Shown here one piece after another: positions 23,609 through 34,900 of a DNA stretch of 64,000 bases; position 1 is the first letter of the stretch; the number at the start of each line of letters is the position of its first letter. The translations under genes and the position numbers were made by a program. The stretch spans positions 199,238-263,237 of the forward strand of contig NW_024735554.1 of the NCBI RefSeq assembly GCF_018991925.1, read 5' to 3'. A model generated the notes under the pieces. The model searched no databases and was not told the origin of the DNA. It was given only the letters and a program-made list of their open reading frames with translations. The DNA comes from Homarus americanus. Lineage: Eukaryota; Arthropoda; Malacostraca; Decapoda; Nephropidae.

Positions 23609-24121
23609 TTATTGATTAATTAAATCCTCATAAAAATCACTACTTTCTTCACTTTCTTCCATTAATTGGGGAAATTCTGATTGGGATAAGATTTGACCAT
23701 TAGGTGCAACAAAAGTATTAGTATATCGCTGTTTATATGCACGTATAAAATTGCTACCATATGTATTATATAGAATATTATAAATATCATCATCTAGGGA
23801 TGGTGTTATAAGTACAAAATAACGTGGTGCCGGTGTTGGAAAATAAGGAATATTCTTCCTTCCTGTACTAATACGATAATTATGAAGCCATACTTCCATA
23901 AATACATTTGATATTTTTATATGTAATTTTTCGGCCATTGCCTGTGTAATTCTTTTTTTATCATCTTGCATAATAACTGTATCTTTCAGTTTATGCATTA
24001 TTTGAGTCATCATTGTGGAATTAAAACCCGGTGGTTTATAATTAGGAATCCAATAATAAGTCCCAGCAATGGCTTCATATTGTTGTGTTAATGCTCGCAG
24101 GGGGTCTGCTTGCTTTAGCAT
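23609..24121 (-). CDS. Unknown 170-residue protein
   Basis: Intact frame from the ATG at 24121. The N-terminal half includes YEAIAGTYYWIPNYKPPGFN, the centre FMEVWLHNYRISTGRK and PAPRYFVLITPSLDDD, and the tail is acidic (MEESEESSDFYEDL). Composition looks like a real folded protein. The opposite-strand gene's open frame overlaps its 5' end by about 37 bases, so the two genes may be divergent with overlapping leaders. No family recognised. Confidence 0.6.
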   Translation of the reverse strand: MLKQADPLRALTQQYEAIAGTYYWIPNYKPPGFNSTMMTQIMHKLKDTVIMQDDKKRITQAMAEKLHIKISNVFMEVWLHNYRISTGRKNIPYFPTPAPRYFVLITPSLDDDIYNILYNTYGSNFIRAYKQRYTNTFVAPNGQILSQSEFPQLMEESEESSDFYEDLINQ

Positions 24122-24225
24122 ATGATGTAATAGGATTTAACTGTTTTAATATAAGGCATAAAATATTGGAGGATGTTGTTAAAACTATTGAAGGAAATGA
24201 TGTTATAAAGAAAATATCAGAAAAT

Positions 24226-25281
24226 ATGAATTTAGTAGGACCACCTGAAGATATAAATTTCGAACTTTATACTTGGGTTTTAACATTAATGTGTAACTTC
24301 TTAAGTCTTGTAAATCATACTGATGACCGTCTGGATTTAAACTATAATAACGACGATGATGAGTTGCACTATACACCGGCGACGGCTTCTAGTGATGAAT
24401 ATGAAAATAGTATAAGTGAGTTCAATTCTGATATTGAAAAATTAGCTTATAAATATGATATTTTTTGTGTTTGGGTGTACGGTGACAATAAAATACTATG
24501 TCAACTGTCCAGTTTACGATCGCTTATAGTTTGCAATATAAAAAATACTTCCATTTTCGGTTTTGGGGAGGATATTAATTTAGAAGTGGATTATTTGGAT
24601 ACTTGGGAAATGTCTCCTTCTTTTTATAAGTTTAACAGTAATTCACAATTAAAAAAGAATAACAGCAGTTTCTGTAGAAGTTACAATAATGTATGTCAGT
24701 TAATTTCCAAAAACTTTATTATTGGATTTGATAAAAAATTAATTGTTATGAATTTTTATTCAAAGGAGATACGACCAAATGTGACAGACCTGTTATGTTC
24801 TGATCATAGACGATTTTACACCAATACCACCAATAAGCGTATTTCCCCAAAAAATCTTTCCTGTACCCGTCTAAATAGTCAAATTAATCGTTTAACTCTC
24901 AGTTTAGTAAGAAGCTTTTCAATTGATTACGATAAAATATATATAAATTCAATGAAAACTAATCACATTACAAACAGAGAAGAAGAACATAATATTTTAC
25001 GTACTGCTAAAAATATATCACTATTGAAAGCACAGGCATTGCTATTGAGTTTTGCTTTACCCGAAAACATTATTTGGGAATTTGATAATGGAATTAATGT
25101 TACTATAGTGTACGAAAATAAGCAGATTGATTTCAAAACCCAAGAAGCTAAAGAATGGATTCAAAGTCACGTAAATAATTTTAGTAATACAATAAGAAAA
25201 ACAAAGTGCGTTACTCAAAATATAGATATGGAGAAAAATTTAAATAACTTTTTAAAATGGAGTCCACCACCACCACAATAG
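24226..25281 (+). CDS. Unknown protein of about 350 residues
   Basis: The frame is open from 24085, but the first in-frame ATG is at 24226, giving about 351 residues; the part before it (YDVIGFNCFNIRHKILEDVV) also looks coding, so the true start may be lost or non-AUG. Features are an acidic patch near the start, IFCVWVYGDNKILCQL, IKNTSIFGFGEDINLEVDYLD, and a Pro run at the end. No signal peptide or membrane segment. Intact otherwise. No family recognised. Confidence 0.6.
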   Translation: MNLVGPPEDINFELYTWVLTLMCNFLSLVNHTDDRLDLNYNNDDDELHYTPATASSDEYENSISEFNSDIEKLAYKYDIFCVWVYGDNKILCQLSSLRSLIVCNIKNTSIFGFGEDINLEVDYLDTWEMSPSFYKFNSNSQLKKNNSSFCRSYNNVCQLISKNFIIGFDKKLIVMNFYSKEIRPNVTDLLCSDHRRFYTNTTNKRISPKNLSCTRLNSQINRLTLSLVRSFSIDYDKIYINSMKTNHITNREEEHNILRTAKNISLLKAQALLLSFALPENIIWEFDNGINVTIVYENKQIDFKTQEAKEWIQSHVNNFSNTIRKTKCVTQNIDMEKNLNNFLKWSPPPPQ

Positions 25282-25311
25282 TAGTGTATCCTTTATCCTT
25301 TGGCTGTTTGC

Positions 25312-26313
25312 TTAGTATTCATTATACCACTTTTCTATATTCTCTTTAGAATTATTCCACTTTTTTATTTCCTCTGGAGAATTTGAAGATAACCACTCTA
25401 TTAGTTTCTCTTTGTCTATGTCTAAAAGATGTTTGGATATTTTTTCCTTACATCTATTTATTAAACATTGTTCCTCCTCATTAAATAATAGCATATTATC
25501 ATCCAGATTCAACAATTCAACACTCTTTACAATGGACAATGTAGTATCTACCAATTCAATAAGTTTTTGTGAATCAGACATATTACTACTTATTTGGATT
25601 TGGTCAATTGTAATTTCATTTAATCCATTGTATTTTCTCAATTGATTATAAAAATTATTGTATACCCTAGAAGGTAAATCACTACGGAATGTCCGAAGTA
25701 ATTTTTTTCTCTCATTATCATTCTAAACAATCATACCACTTCTTGTTATTTTCTTTAATCTATATGCTTTTTTGAGTATTTGCATTATACTAAAACGTTC
25801 ATCCCGTCTTAACAATACGTCAGCTATATTTAAATCTGGTATTATAATATTAAAATCATTTATATACAATAAGCTAGAGTGAATTTTTTTTTTGGCTTCT
25901 TCAGTTAATTGGGCTTTTTCATTCAATTCGTACAATACGCCAAGTGTTTGTATTTTAAATACGCTCATTAATAATCTTTTTTGTAAATCACTGATCTTAT
26001 CAGATAAACTTAAATATGATTTAACATTTTCTATTATGTTCGAGTCTGTTATAGTTAAAAATTTATTAATTTTTTCACTTATATTACATAGACCAGTAAT
26101 CATATCATAATCTGTTCCTTCTGTAATTTTATCCGATATATCTGATATCAAATTCTTAATATATGTAAGATATCTTATTAAATCCTCACTTTTTTCTTCG
26201 AGTAATTGTGGAAAAGAAAAAGAAAGAGGTTTTTCGAACTGAGTTATCATTATTATTATAATAATAGCTAGTGCAAATGTTATAATACAACATAATATCA
26301 TATTTCCATCCAT
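25312..26313 (-). pseudogene. Inverted paralogue of the 20012-20983 gene, one in-frame stop
   Basis: From the ATG at 26313 the frame runs to TAG at 25723-25725 and continues in the same frame to 25312, about 334 codons in all, close to the 323 of its paralogue. It has an N-terminal anchor (MILCCIITFALAIIIIIMI), EEKSEDLIRYL and QTLGVLYELNEKA, shared with the plus-strand copy. Divergence between copies is high outside these blocks, so the duplication is old. One nonsense codon is the only damage seen. Confidence 0.7.
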
Positions 26314-26618
26314 TTTTTATTAATTATATATATATAATATATATACGGCGGCGGGCAGCGTTCTAAAAAATTCTGGGATAGGGACGGACAAATCGACGGA
26401 CGACGACGACGACTGACAAAAAAGAAAAATGTATAATTTTAATTTTTAGATTATTTATTTTCGAGGCCGAGGCAGGTAGTTGTCTGTCCGTCTGTCCGTC
26501 TGTCCGTCCAACCAACCCACCACCATTATATATAAAGAAAGCACAAACGACGGATGGACCTAGTTATTAAACAAACTTTAGGAATCCTATCTGTATTAAT
26601 CTGGACTAAAGGAAGAAG
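26314..26618. other. Intergenic stretch, GC-mixed, simple repeats
   Basis: About 300 bases between two gene starts. It holds short GACGGAC/GTCCGTCT simple repeats near 26380-26420 and 26480-26515 but no ORF. It separates the minus-strand paralogue from the Na,K-ATPase beta-like gene and could contain promoters for both. Confidence 0.5.
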
Positions 26619-27468
26619 ATGTTTCGGTACGGTAACATGTCTAGAAATGTGATAACAGTACCAAGTGAAACTCCAAGGAAAAGTTATCTAGCATACCTTA
26701 AAGAGAAAATATCTTCAAACAAAAAAGCACAATTGTAATAAGTGGTGGTTGTTTCATAGTTGTATGTCTAATAGTAGTGGTGGTGACTTTTGTAACATGT
26801 AACTCTGCTGGGACAGAGAAAGAGGGTTTGTTTGTCATACCTTCAGAAAATATAAAGTTTAATCCAAATCAGAAGAGCACTTATGAAGAGGAAATATCTT
26901 CTCTTAATCAGTTTATAAAAGACTACTACTATAAAGCTACCAAAGCTGATACACAGGTGATTGCATGTCCCCCAGGAGTTGAACCAAATGCTACACAAGT
27001 CTGTATTTTGCCAGAGAAAATACTGGGATATGAATGTAATCCAGAAAATGCTTGGAACTACAACACAACCTCTCCTTGCATCATATTGTCTTACAATGGG
27101 AAAACAACTACAACAACTAAATTTGATCCTTACGATGACATTGAGGAATTACCCAGCCAGATGCCTCATCGACTTAAAGACAAAATTAGAGGAATCACTT
27201 ACAACAATAATAATACCATGAAAGAGGTTATATGGGTGTCTTGCACATTCCTTGGAATTCACTCCTACTACGGTCCTGGTTTCCCAAATCTTTCTTCTCC
27301 AATACAAACCTACCAGGCTATCGGAAACCTATAGTTGCATTGCAGCTGATTCTTAAAGATAAAATTAACACCACAATCGAAATTAATTGCAATATGTGGG
27401 CCAAGGGTATTGGGGAGAAAAACCCTGAAACATCAGTCAAATTCACTGAAACCATGGAAAAAAAATGA
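26619..27468 (+). pseudogene. Na+/K+-ATPase beta-subunit-like protein, frameshifted
   Basis: From the ATG at 26619 the first frame codes a short cytoplasmic tail with RKSYLAYLKEKI. After a shift in an A-run near 26725 comes a transmembrane segment (GGCFIVVCLIVVVVTFV) and an ectodomain. The ectodomain has the family's Cys arrangement: IACPPG, QVCILP, YECNP, SPCII, WVSC and INCNMWA, i.e. six Cys in three pairs, with PCIILSYN and PIVALQL at the places where the family has PC--IKLN and PLVAVQ. A second shift near 27283 separates the last part. The beta subunit is a type II membrane protein that folds and escorts the pump to the surface. No introns are visible. A captured viral gene or a host retrocopy are both possible. 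Base composition is less AT-rich than its neighbours. Confidence 0.8.
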
Positions 27469-27551
27469 AAAATTTTTAACGTGCGTGCTGGATATATGTC
27501 AAACAGTAAGCCTACTATCTACTATCTATTCATTCAATATTGGAGGGAGAA

Positions 27552-28040
27552 ATGGATTGGCTGTCTGATTTTAGAGAAGAAGAAAACCCTGAATTAAGAC
27601 TGCGTATCTTAGACCGTTTAATCTTCGGAAATTTTGACATTGATTGGCTGAATAAATATTATATACGACCTAAATTAGAAGGGAGCATCTTAGACCAATT
27701 ACTCGAATATATAGATCTAAATAAACTAGATATAGAATCTACTCTTAAATCTTGGAGAATACGACATGGATTGGGTGAAGATGAGGATATATGGTATGGT
27801 TATAAGTTTGGGAATTCAAAGCCTGTTAAGTATATTGTTAAACCAGATACATATGACTGGGAAAAAACTAGAGGAGATGATACGCCGTCGTCTACCACCT
27901 GGTGTCATAACCATTTCATTCCACGGTGTATTCCATGTAATGCTCCCAAGGCATTTTGTTCCTGTTTCAATAATCCTTATTCATTTTCAAGTCAGTGTAC
28001 AATTTGTCTCACACACAAAGAAAATTTATCGGTTAAGTAA
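27552..28040 (+). CDS. Unknown protein with Cys/His-rich C-terminus
   Basis: Intact frame of 162 residues from the ATG at 27552. The N-terminal two thirds are acidic and helical (LRLRILDRLIFGNF, LDQLLEYIDLNKLD). The end has WCHNHFIPRCIPCNAPKAFC and CSCFNN then CTICLTH, a density of Cys and His that suggests zinc binding. It ends 36 bases from the convergent FEN1-like gene. No family recognised. Confidence 0.6.
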   Translation: MDWLSDFREEENPELRLRILDRLIFGNFDIDWLNKYYIRPKLEGSILDQLLEYIDLNKLDIESTLKSWRIRHGLGEDEDIWYGYKFGNSKPVKYIVKPDTYDWEKTRGDDTPSSTTWCHNHFIPRCIPCNAPKAFCSCFNNPYSFSSQCTICLTHKENLSVK

Positions 28041-28076
28041 GTTTTTTTCTATCTATGTTCAAAAAATGAAAAAATA

Positions 28077-29219
28077 TTATATTCTCATAATTTTTAGTAA
28101 GCTTTTAATTAAAGTTGATTTATATAATAATAATAATGTTGTTTTTGTATCACTTCCCAAATATTTATAATATTTTATACTATCAATGGCTTCGATTATA
28201 ACTAATTTTAAAAGAACATTAAAATGATGTTCTTTAATTACATCAGTACATCCAAATACTTGAATTATCACAGACTCATCACCTAAAGATCGATTTCTCC
28301 AAAAAATTTTATATATACTCAAAATATTATTTTGATTTTCCATTATAGATTTTAGAATAATTTCTCCTTTAGATGGTGTCCAACAGGAAACTAGACCAAC
28401 ATTATAGTCACTACCAAAAAATATGAAATGTAAAATTAAATATCGGAGACATTGATCATTATTGAACTGCATATGTTTTATCATTGAATTATAATTTACT
28501 AAACCAATTGCTTTTCTATTAGTACCGAAGGAAGGGTGGATGAGTAAGAGTCTATATTCATTACGTAAAATAGTCATAGCAGTAACATCAGAATCACGAC
28601 TTATAATTACAGAAAAACTATTGTAAATTTCATTTTCAATAAATGTTTTATTAATAAACCGACAGAGAGCAATTTCTCCTTCAAGTCTTTCATAATAAGA
28701 TATTCCAGCTGTTGAATACAATTTAAAGTTGTAAGACAATGTATTTATTTTATTTAAATATATATTTTTCAATAAATCAGTTGTATAATTTTCCAATTCC
28801 AATTTTTGGGATATTGTCATTTTTGAAAAAATATCTCTATTCTTCTCACTACACAATTTCCTATTATTTTCTACATTCGAATGACCATCCATAACAAAAT
28901 ATAAAATAATTGTTTTATTACTATTATTATTATAATTATCTCCACTATTTAAAATATGTATAATGACTTTTATATAATTAAGTATAATATTACAGACTTT
29001 ATGACTCGTTTTCTCAATATCAACTGTTTGTGGCAATAATTGATCATCATTAGGTACAGCATAGGCATGAAAAAACATTGACCCATCAATACCTATCACT
29101 TGTAAATTATTAATGGACGAAAAGATATTTCCTAAATTTTTTATTAAATGTTGTTTTTTGTCCACAGATAATTCAATTTTAGTTTTTTCAATAAACCTCG
29201 AAAAATGATGTACACCCAT
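28077..29219 (-). CDS. FEN1/XPG-family 5' flap endonuclease-like protein
   Basis: I choose the ATG at 29219 because it yields MGVHHFSRF, matching the invariant MG-start of FEN1-type nucleases, whose N-terminal Gly lies in the active site; the frame is open a little further upstream. 380 residues. Acidic metal-binding residues appear in family order: IGIDGSMFFHAY (about 44), LYFVMDGHSN (about 110), ERLEGEIALC (about 182), IISRDSDVTAM (about 210) and FFGSDYNVG (about 270). The enzyme would trim 5' flaps during Okazaki maturation. Nudiviruses also carry FEN1-like genes. The frame is intact and sits directly downstream of the polymerase gene on the same strand, with about 80 bases between. Confidence 0.85.
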   Translation of the reverse strand: MGVHHFSRFIEKTKIELSVDKKQHLIKNLGNIFSSINNLQVIGIDGSMFFHAYAVPNDDQLLPQTVDIEKTSHKVCNIILNYIKVIIHILNSGDNYNNNSNKTIILYFVMDGHSNVENNRKLCSEKNRDIFSKMTISQKLELENYTTDLLKNIYLNKINTLSYNFKLYSTAGISYYERLEGEIALCRFINKTFIENEIYNSFSVIISRDSDVTAMTILRNEYRLLLIHPSFGTNRKAIGLVNYNSMIKHMQFNNDQCLRYLILHFIFFGSDYNVGLVSCWTPSKGEIILKSIMENQNNILSIYKIFWRNRSLGDESVIIQVFGCTDVIKEHHFNVLLKLVIIEAIDSIKYYKYLGSDTKTTLLLLYKSTLIKSLLKIMRI

Positions 29220-29299
29220 GTTATAAGGGAAAAAAGAAAGTAATACAAGAAGTAAAAAATCGGGAGTATACATATTTGTATAATAAATTTTATTTTTAA

Positions 29300-32200
29300 T
29301 TAATAATACACATATTCTAATTTAGTACCAGAACACCTTAAAGTAATAAATGGTAGTATTATTAACCACTTTACGGGATTGGATAAAAGCAGCAGAGGAG
29401 AGGAGTTTGAAGAAGAAGGAGGAGGATATAATGTTATACATTTTAAACAATCGTTGTCTAGGCTATAAACAAACGATAAAATTGATACAACTTCCTTCAT
29501 TGATATGGGATTAATAGAATAACATGGAGAAGGAGAGGTAATGCAAATGTATTTTTGAAGAATTTTAGGTTTAATTGTTAGGATTGATTCTAGTTGTCGA
29601 AGACTAGAATATCCTCGCCTCTGGGGATCACTTGTTAAAGTTATTTTAGTCCTTTCTTCTTCAATATGAAAAATTACATTTAATAAAATACACTGTCTCC
29701 CAGTAGACCTCCACCAACATTGATTTTTAGGAATATTTAACGAAAAAACAGTTTCTAAAAAGCTAGGCCAGATATCAGATATATCTATTTTAGGTATAAG
29801 GGAAGTTTTACAGGCGCTAAAATTATATACATAATAACCCATCGACCTATATTTTTCATATAAACTAAACCGCTCATCTTCTAAATATTTTTCTATTAAT
29901 CCTTCTATGTATAGACCATCACCTTTCCTTTTTACCTGTTTATTTTGTCTTTGAATATTATATTCAATTAATATCGCCTGTATTAAACAATTAATTATCT
30001 GACCTATATCAGAAATAATACCCTCTGATCTGTCTATTGAATGAAGCTGAGGATTGAAATTTGTTAGTGGACGCATTCGAACACTCTTTCTGGGAAGTTG
30101 TTTAAATGGAATAAGAGGTATCAAATTGTAGTAGGACACGTGGGTGCCTGCTTCAGCTGTCAATATACCCGGCTGAATTGTTTCTATAAAAATACCAAAA
30201 CAATAATGAACGCTTGTTGTTGATTTATAAGTGTGGAGGGGACGTAGCTTTATACTGCGTACAAATTTCTCTTCCTCTTCTTCAGTATCTCTTTTATTTT
30301 TCATTATTATATTAGTAAACCATTTCTCAGTAACGGTTAATATTTTTTCTGGCACATGAATATTGTGATCGTGTAAAAGAATTAATATATTCTGTATTAA
30401 TTGCATTTTATCTGTGTGGTTCCTCACATTCATCTTTTTCTTAAATCCACTAATTTTACATTTATCCTGTTTGTCTTTTTCTTGAATAGCCATACAACGT
30501 TTCTTGCTTATCATGACAAGAACTCCGTATGAATCTTCATACGCCAACTGTAAATAACGAATATTATCATTATCCTTTCTTAAATTATCATTATAGAGTG
30601 AAGCTATAAATGGACCATCACCAACAGTACGGGGTAATGATAGAAACAGAGAGTCGGTATCACCGTATAAAATTGTAGCTCCCTCTTTCTCAAAGAAATT
30701 ACGCGCCTTATTTAAATGAGAGAGCCCATATCCTGTTACCATAGATGGAACTATTGCATCTTCAAATATTCCTTGGGATGCCATGGCACCATAAAGAGAA
30801 TTAACCATGACCTTACACGCATTAGCCTGAGTAGTTAAAGATTTAGATTTCAATATTTTACGTGTTTTAATTAAACTTTAGCATATACGGCGAAAGGGAG
30901 ACTCGGTATATGGTTGGTCAGTGCGTACCTTCACGCTTAAGTAAATAAAATAGGGATCTTCGGCCATCTCAAGTACATTAAAAAGATCTCGCACATGCGA
31001 AGTTAAACGCATAAAAGTTTCGCGGGAAATATGAGTCACAAAACCCTGACACAAATTATAATCTATAATAATACTAGGATATAACGAGGCAAAATCTAAC
31101 ACGTGAATACTTGTAGTGGGAGTACTTTTATGAACACCCACAATTGGATCCAAAACAACCGCACCTTTGTATGTATTTTTTTTACCAGTATCCATGTGTT
31201 GTTGTTGCATAAATGTATGTCTTGCATATTTATGAGTCATGTCAAGACCAATTTCTCCCCATAATCCATTGTGTTGTCTTTTCTTAAAAGCAGGTATATT
31301 ATTAAAATCAATGGGGGCAGTAAAAATTGAATTACAACTATTTATAACAAACCGACGAACGATATATGTTGTGTTTATATGTAGACATTGATGGGGATCT
31401 GTATCCGCTTTTTGAGATAAGTTACAAGTAATTCTCACTAGATCCAAGGGTCCATTTATCTGAGTTACTAGATCTACATCTATAAAACTGTAATGCATTA
31501 GAGTATCAAAATCCTTTTCATAAATGTTAATCTTACTATTTTCTTCGAACGCCTTATACATTTTATTAATTATTAAAATATCAAAATTAACTTTGCCACG
31601 TCCTAAAATAGCTTCAGCGCACGCATTGAGACTATCTGATGCTGGCTCTATAAATTTACCGATTGGAAAAAATCGCTTTCTACACAGCATAGGAGTTACA
31701 ATAAGATTGAAATGTAAAATAATCAGTCATAATGTAATCCGGTAATAATCCGTAAAAAATAGAACGATTAAATAAAAAGGGATAATCGAAACCATCAGTA
31801 TTATAACCTGTACAAAAAATACATCGAGGTTTGGCTAATTCCTGTAAAGTCATCATTATTACTTCCCTTTCGGATGAAAAAAATCCACCTTTACGGATGA
31901 TTTTGAATAAAGTAATTCAGTTAATTTATTATGTGTTTCTATTTCTTTTTGTTTTAACTCATTAGGTGGAAATGGGTAATATACTATGATTCGAGTATGA
32001 ACTTCCCGTAATTGAGATGGGAAATTAGGGAATGTTACCGTCGCCTCCTAGAATGACGATACAATTAAACGATCACTTATGCTATCTCCCTTAGGGATGG
32101 ATCCTGATAAATCATGCCGCGTGGCTTCCAAATCAAAAGATCGTATTATGTAAGGGGAAAGATAACGATCCTGATCGCCTCTAATGAATGATAAATATTA

Positions 32201-32399
32201 TATAAAAGGATATTAAACAAAGAACCATATCCTTTATATTTTTCATTAATTAAATCATCTATCGAAGCCTCACCCATTATTAAATGAGCAGATGCTTCAC
32301 CCACGTTATCCCATAGAAAAGAGTAATTGTCTAATAATCCCTTTTCAATAAGAAAATTCATACCAACTTCAAACCTAGCAATATCTCGTGTCACTACAG
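29300..32399 (-). pseudogene. DNApol: Family B DNA polymerase, exonuclease and polymerase domains, broken
   Basis: Minus-strand fragments in order: Exo I SFDLEAT (about 32118-32140), Exo II GYNTDGFDYPF (about 31780-31810), an Exo III-like stretch near 31620, polymerase motif A LDFASLYPSI (about 31062-31100), motif B KVMVNSLYG (about 30795-30830), motif C YGDTDS (about 30650-30670) and SKKRC (about 30505). All catalytic motifs are recognisable. Breaks: in-frame TAA at 30878, frameshifts near 31690, 31865 and 32165, TAG near 32048. The gene continues across an LTR retrotransposon (32400-39109) into 39114-39226 and beyond. Rebuilt length is about 1,150 codons, typical of nudivirus or baculovirus polymerases and much shorter than nimavirus ones. 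Confidence 0.95.
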
Positions 32400-33012
32400 T
32401 GTTACGAACCCCTCCACCCAGCACTACGAACCACGCCATCTATTGTCTTGATCTACCTACCCAGCACCCCGAGCAACGCCATCTAGGGACGAGACACGAG
32501 TATGACTTCTTCTTAGTTACTACTCCGGGGTTTCCCTTCTCCATATCCTGGTTGTTGCGTCACTTCCTCCAAGTCTTCTTTGTGAGCTCCAATTCGAGGA
32601 GAGAGGACTTGGCTCTGGGAAGTGACCACAGGATCACCTATCCTCTAAACCTACGGCACAGTGACTACCTATCGTCTTCTACAATACTCAGCCTTACTCG
32701 TCAGCCATCTCAGCTCAGCACTTAAGTATTTGTAATCTTATATTGTCTCTCCCACCTCCACCTTGCTTCACGATTATTTTATGTTGTATAAATATGTATA
32801 TACTGTTAATGTTTAGGTTAAGTATGGTTAAGGGTAATTTATAGGAAGCTGAATATTTTGTTAAGGAATTTATGGTACTTTATTATACACAACGAAAACT
32901 CGCATCCTTTGTCTACCCTTTTATAGTCCGATTATCTTTGTTTTTTTATTGTTGTTACCTGTTGGGATCTGGGTAGACTTTTAACTATATTCTAAATCCC
33001 CAACTCGTAACA
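32400..33012 (+). repeat. 5' LTR
   Basis: 613 bp, starting TGTTACGAACCC and ending CAACTCGTAACA. Matches 38498-39109 almost perfectly; differences seen near 32508-32527, 32711, 32837 and 32934. Confidence 0.95.
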
Positions 33013-33013
33013 A

Positions 33014-33031
33014 ATGGCGACCGTGACAGGA
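33014..33031 (+). promoter_or_regulatory. Candidate tRNA primer-binding site
   Basis: TGGCGACCGTGACAGGAC begins two bases after the 5' LTR. It starts with TGG, complementary to the CCA end of a tRNA, in the usual place for minus-strand priming. The tRNA identity is not determined. Confidence 0.6.
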
Positions 33032-33426
33032 CTCGACCTTAAGTACCATATTCCTTCCTCCCTTGTTACTCAGTGTTAATTTTTCCTCCCAGTCACTTCT
33101 GTTCACAATTGCTTTACGGTGGTTTAAAGTTTCCTTCATATGTGTGTGCATATATTGGTATTATCGTACAGTAAGAGTGACAGACGTAGGATATTAGGTT
33201 CCAAGTGTCATAAGGCTTACCTGTTATTACATGTGGCAGTCGTGTAGTAAGTCTTATCGAGTGTAGGGAAGAATCCGGATCTGTTTAATGCCGTACCCTC
33301 ACTCCAGAGTAGGCTGTTCCACAGTCACTAGTTTAGGGTGAAGTGATATCTTGGGACGCCCCGCTCTACCAGGACCCCATAATTATAAAGCCTCAATTAT
33401 TGTTCTTCTCATATTATCTCATTCAA

Positions 33427-33608
33427 GGGTTGTTAATCGGATCTTTATATAAATGCCGTAATACGCCCTTCCTCTTTCAAGTATATCAGGGTTGTTAATC
33501 CGGATCTTTATATAAATGCCGTAATACGCCCTTCCTCTTTCAAGTATATCAGGGTTGTTAATCCGGATCTTTATATTAATGCCGTAATACGCCCTACCTC
33601 TTTCAAGT
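33427..33608. repeat. Tandem repeat in the retroelement leader (3 x about 62 bp)
   Basis: Three copies starting at about 33427, 33489 and 33552, each opening GGGTTGTTAATC and including TTTATAT and TAATACGCCC. It lies between the LTR and gag. Probably leader sequence; function unknown. Confidence 0.85.
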
Positions 33609-33785
33609 CTCTTATCCTTATCTAAGGATCTTCTCAGAAGAACAATAATCATAAGTATAATTTCCCTAGGTATAGCTTGGTTAGTTTCCGGGATTTTCTG
33701 GTTGTCCACTGCCGTGATATTTTCTAGGGTTATCCACTTATCTTATCTTTTGACCATTAGTTAATTTATCCTATTTTTCTTAACA

Positions 33786-34900
33786 ATGGCCACCTCAGGT
33801 TTTGATCTCCAGGATTTTATTGAAAATCCTTCCGTAGCTAAATTACGTGTTAATATCCTGAAGAAAGAATGGAAAGAAATAGCCAACTATTACAATATCC
33901 CGTTTTCACAGCAACTGACTAAGGAAATGTTAAAAAATCATGTGATTGAAGTGTTGGTTCAACAAGAAGTTTTAAAAGAATCCGCTGTTGACAGATTAAC
34001 GCCCATGTCCAAGAAACTTCAACCACTATCCACCACCCCTCCTCACTCAGAAGTTGCTTCATGTCTGGCTAGCCCTCAAGAAAAAACACAAAGAGTAGAC
34101 GCCTTAGAACTAGAACGAGCTAGGTTCGAGTTCCAAATCAAAATGAAAGAACTCGAGTTGGAGCATGATTCGGAACAGGCCAAGTTGGAACATGAGGAAA
34201 GGATGGAACAGGCCAAGTTGGAGCAGGAGGTTAGACTGAAAGAACTACAGGTAAGAGAGATAGAAGTCACCTTAACATCGGAGTCTAAATCAAAAGAAGT
34301 GGCATTAAAAGAGAAACTTGCTGCTTTTAACCCTGCTACTGCTTCTTCCCTTGTTCCCGGGTTTGATGAATCCGATATGGACGGGTCATTTAGGACTTTT
34401 GAGAAAATAGCCGGGAAGAATGAGTGGCCCAAGGACCAGTGGGTGTCGGTGTTAGTTCCTAAATTATATGGTAAGGCTCGTAGAGTTTATAACTGTTTAG
34501 ACCAGACTGATGACTATGATAACGTAAAAAAGAATATCCTCACCTCTTATGCTATCACGCCAGATGGATACCGGCAGAAGTTTCGTAAACTAACCAAACC
34601 ATTTTCACACACCTTTGTTGAGTTTGCTCAAGAAAAGCTTAGGTTTTTTAAGAAGTGGTTAGAGGCTACAGAGACCTCCACATTTCAGGATTTGTGAAAT
34701 TTGGTAGTCCTGGAGGAGTGGAAGAGCAAGATACCATTTCACATCTTGAAGCATGTGGAGGAGCGTGGAGAGGTTAATTTAGGGCGTGCTGCTGAGCTGG
34801 CTGATGCGTACGCCTTGCTGGTGGAGTCACTGGGCAGTAGAGAACGTGGTACTTCCCGACATGTTAGGTCCTCCTCTGATGATAAACTTGGGAGCGTGAG
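33786..34900 (+). pseudogene. Retrotransposon gag
   Basis: Frame from the ATG at 33786 with a Glu/Lys/Arg-rich coiled coil (residues about 100-180), then a capsid-like region (FRTFEKIAGKNEWPKDQW). TGA at 34695-34697 breaks the frame, which then continues in register with VVLEEWKSKIPFHI and KHVEERGEVNLGRAAELADAY, still gag. The zinc knuckle follows at about 34950. End point is approximate because gag and pol are in one frame. Confidence 0.85.

Noticed and set aside
33427..33608. Viral repeat
   Set aside because: It lies between the LTR and gag of the retrotransposon, so it belongs to that element.
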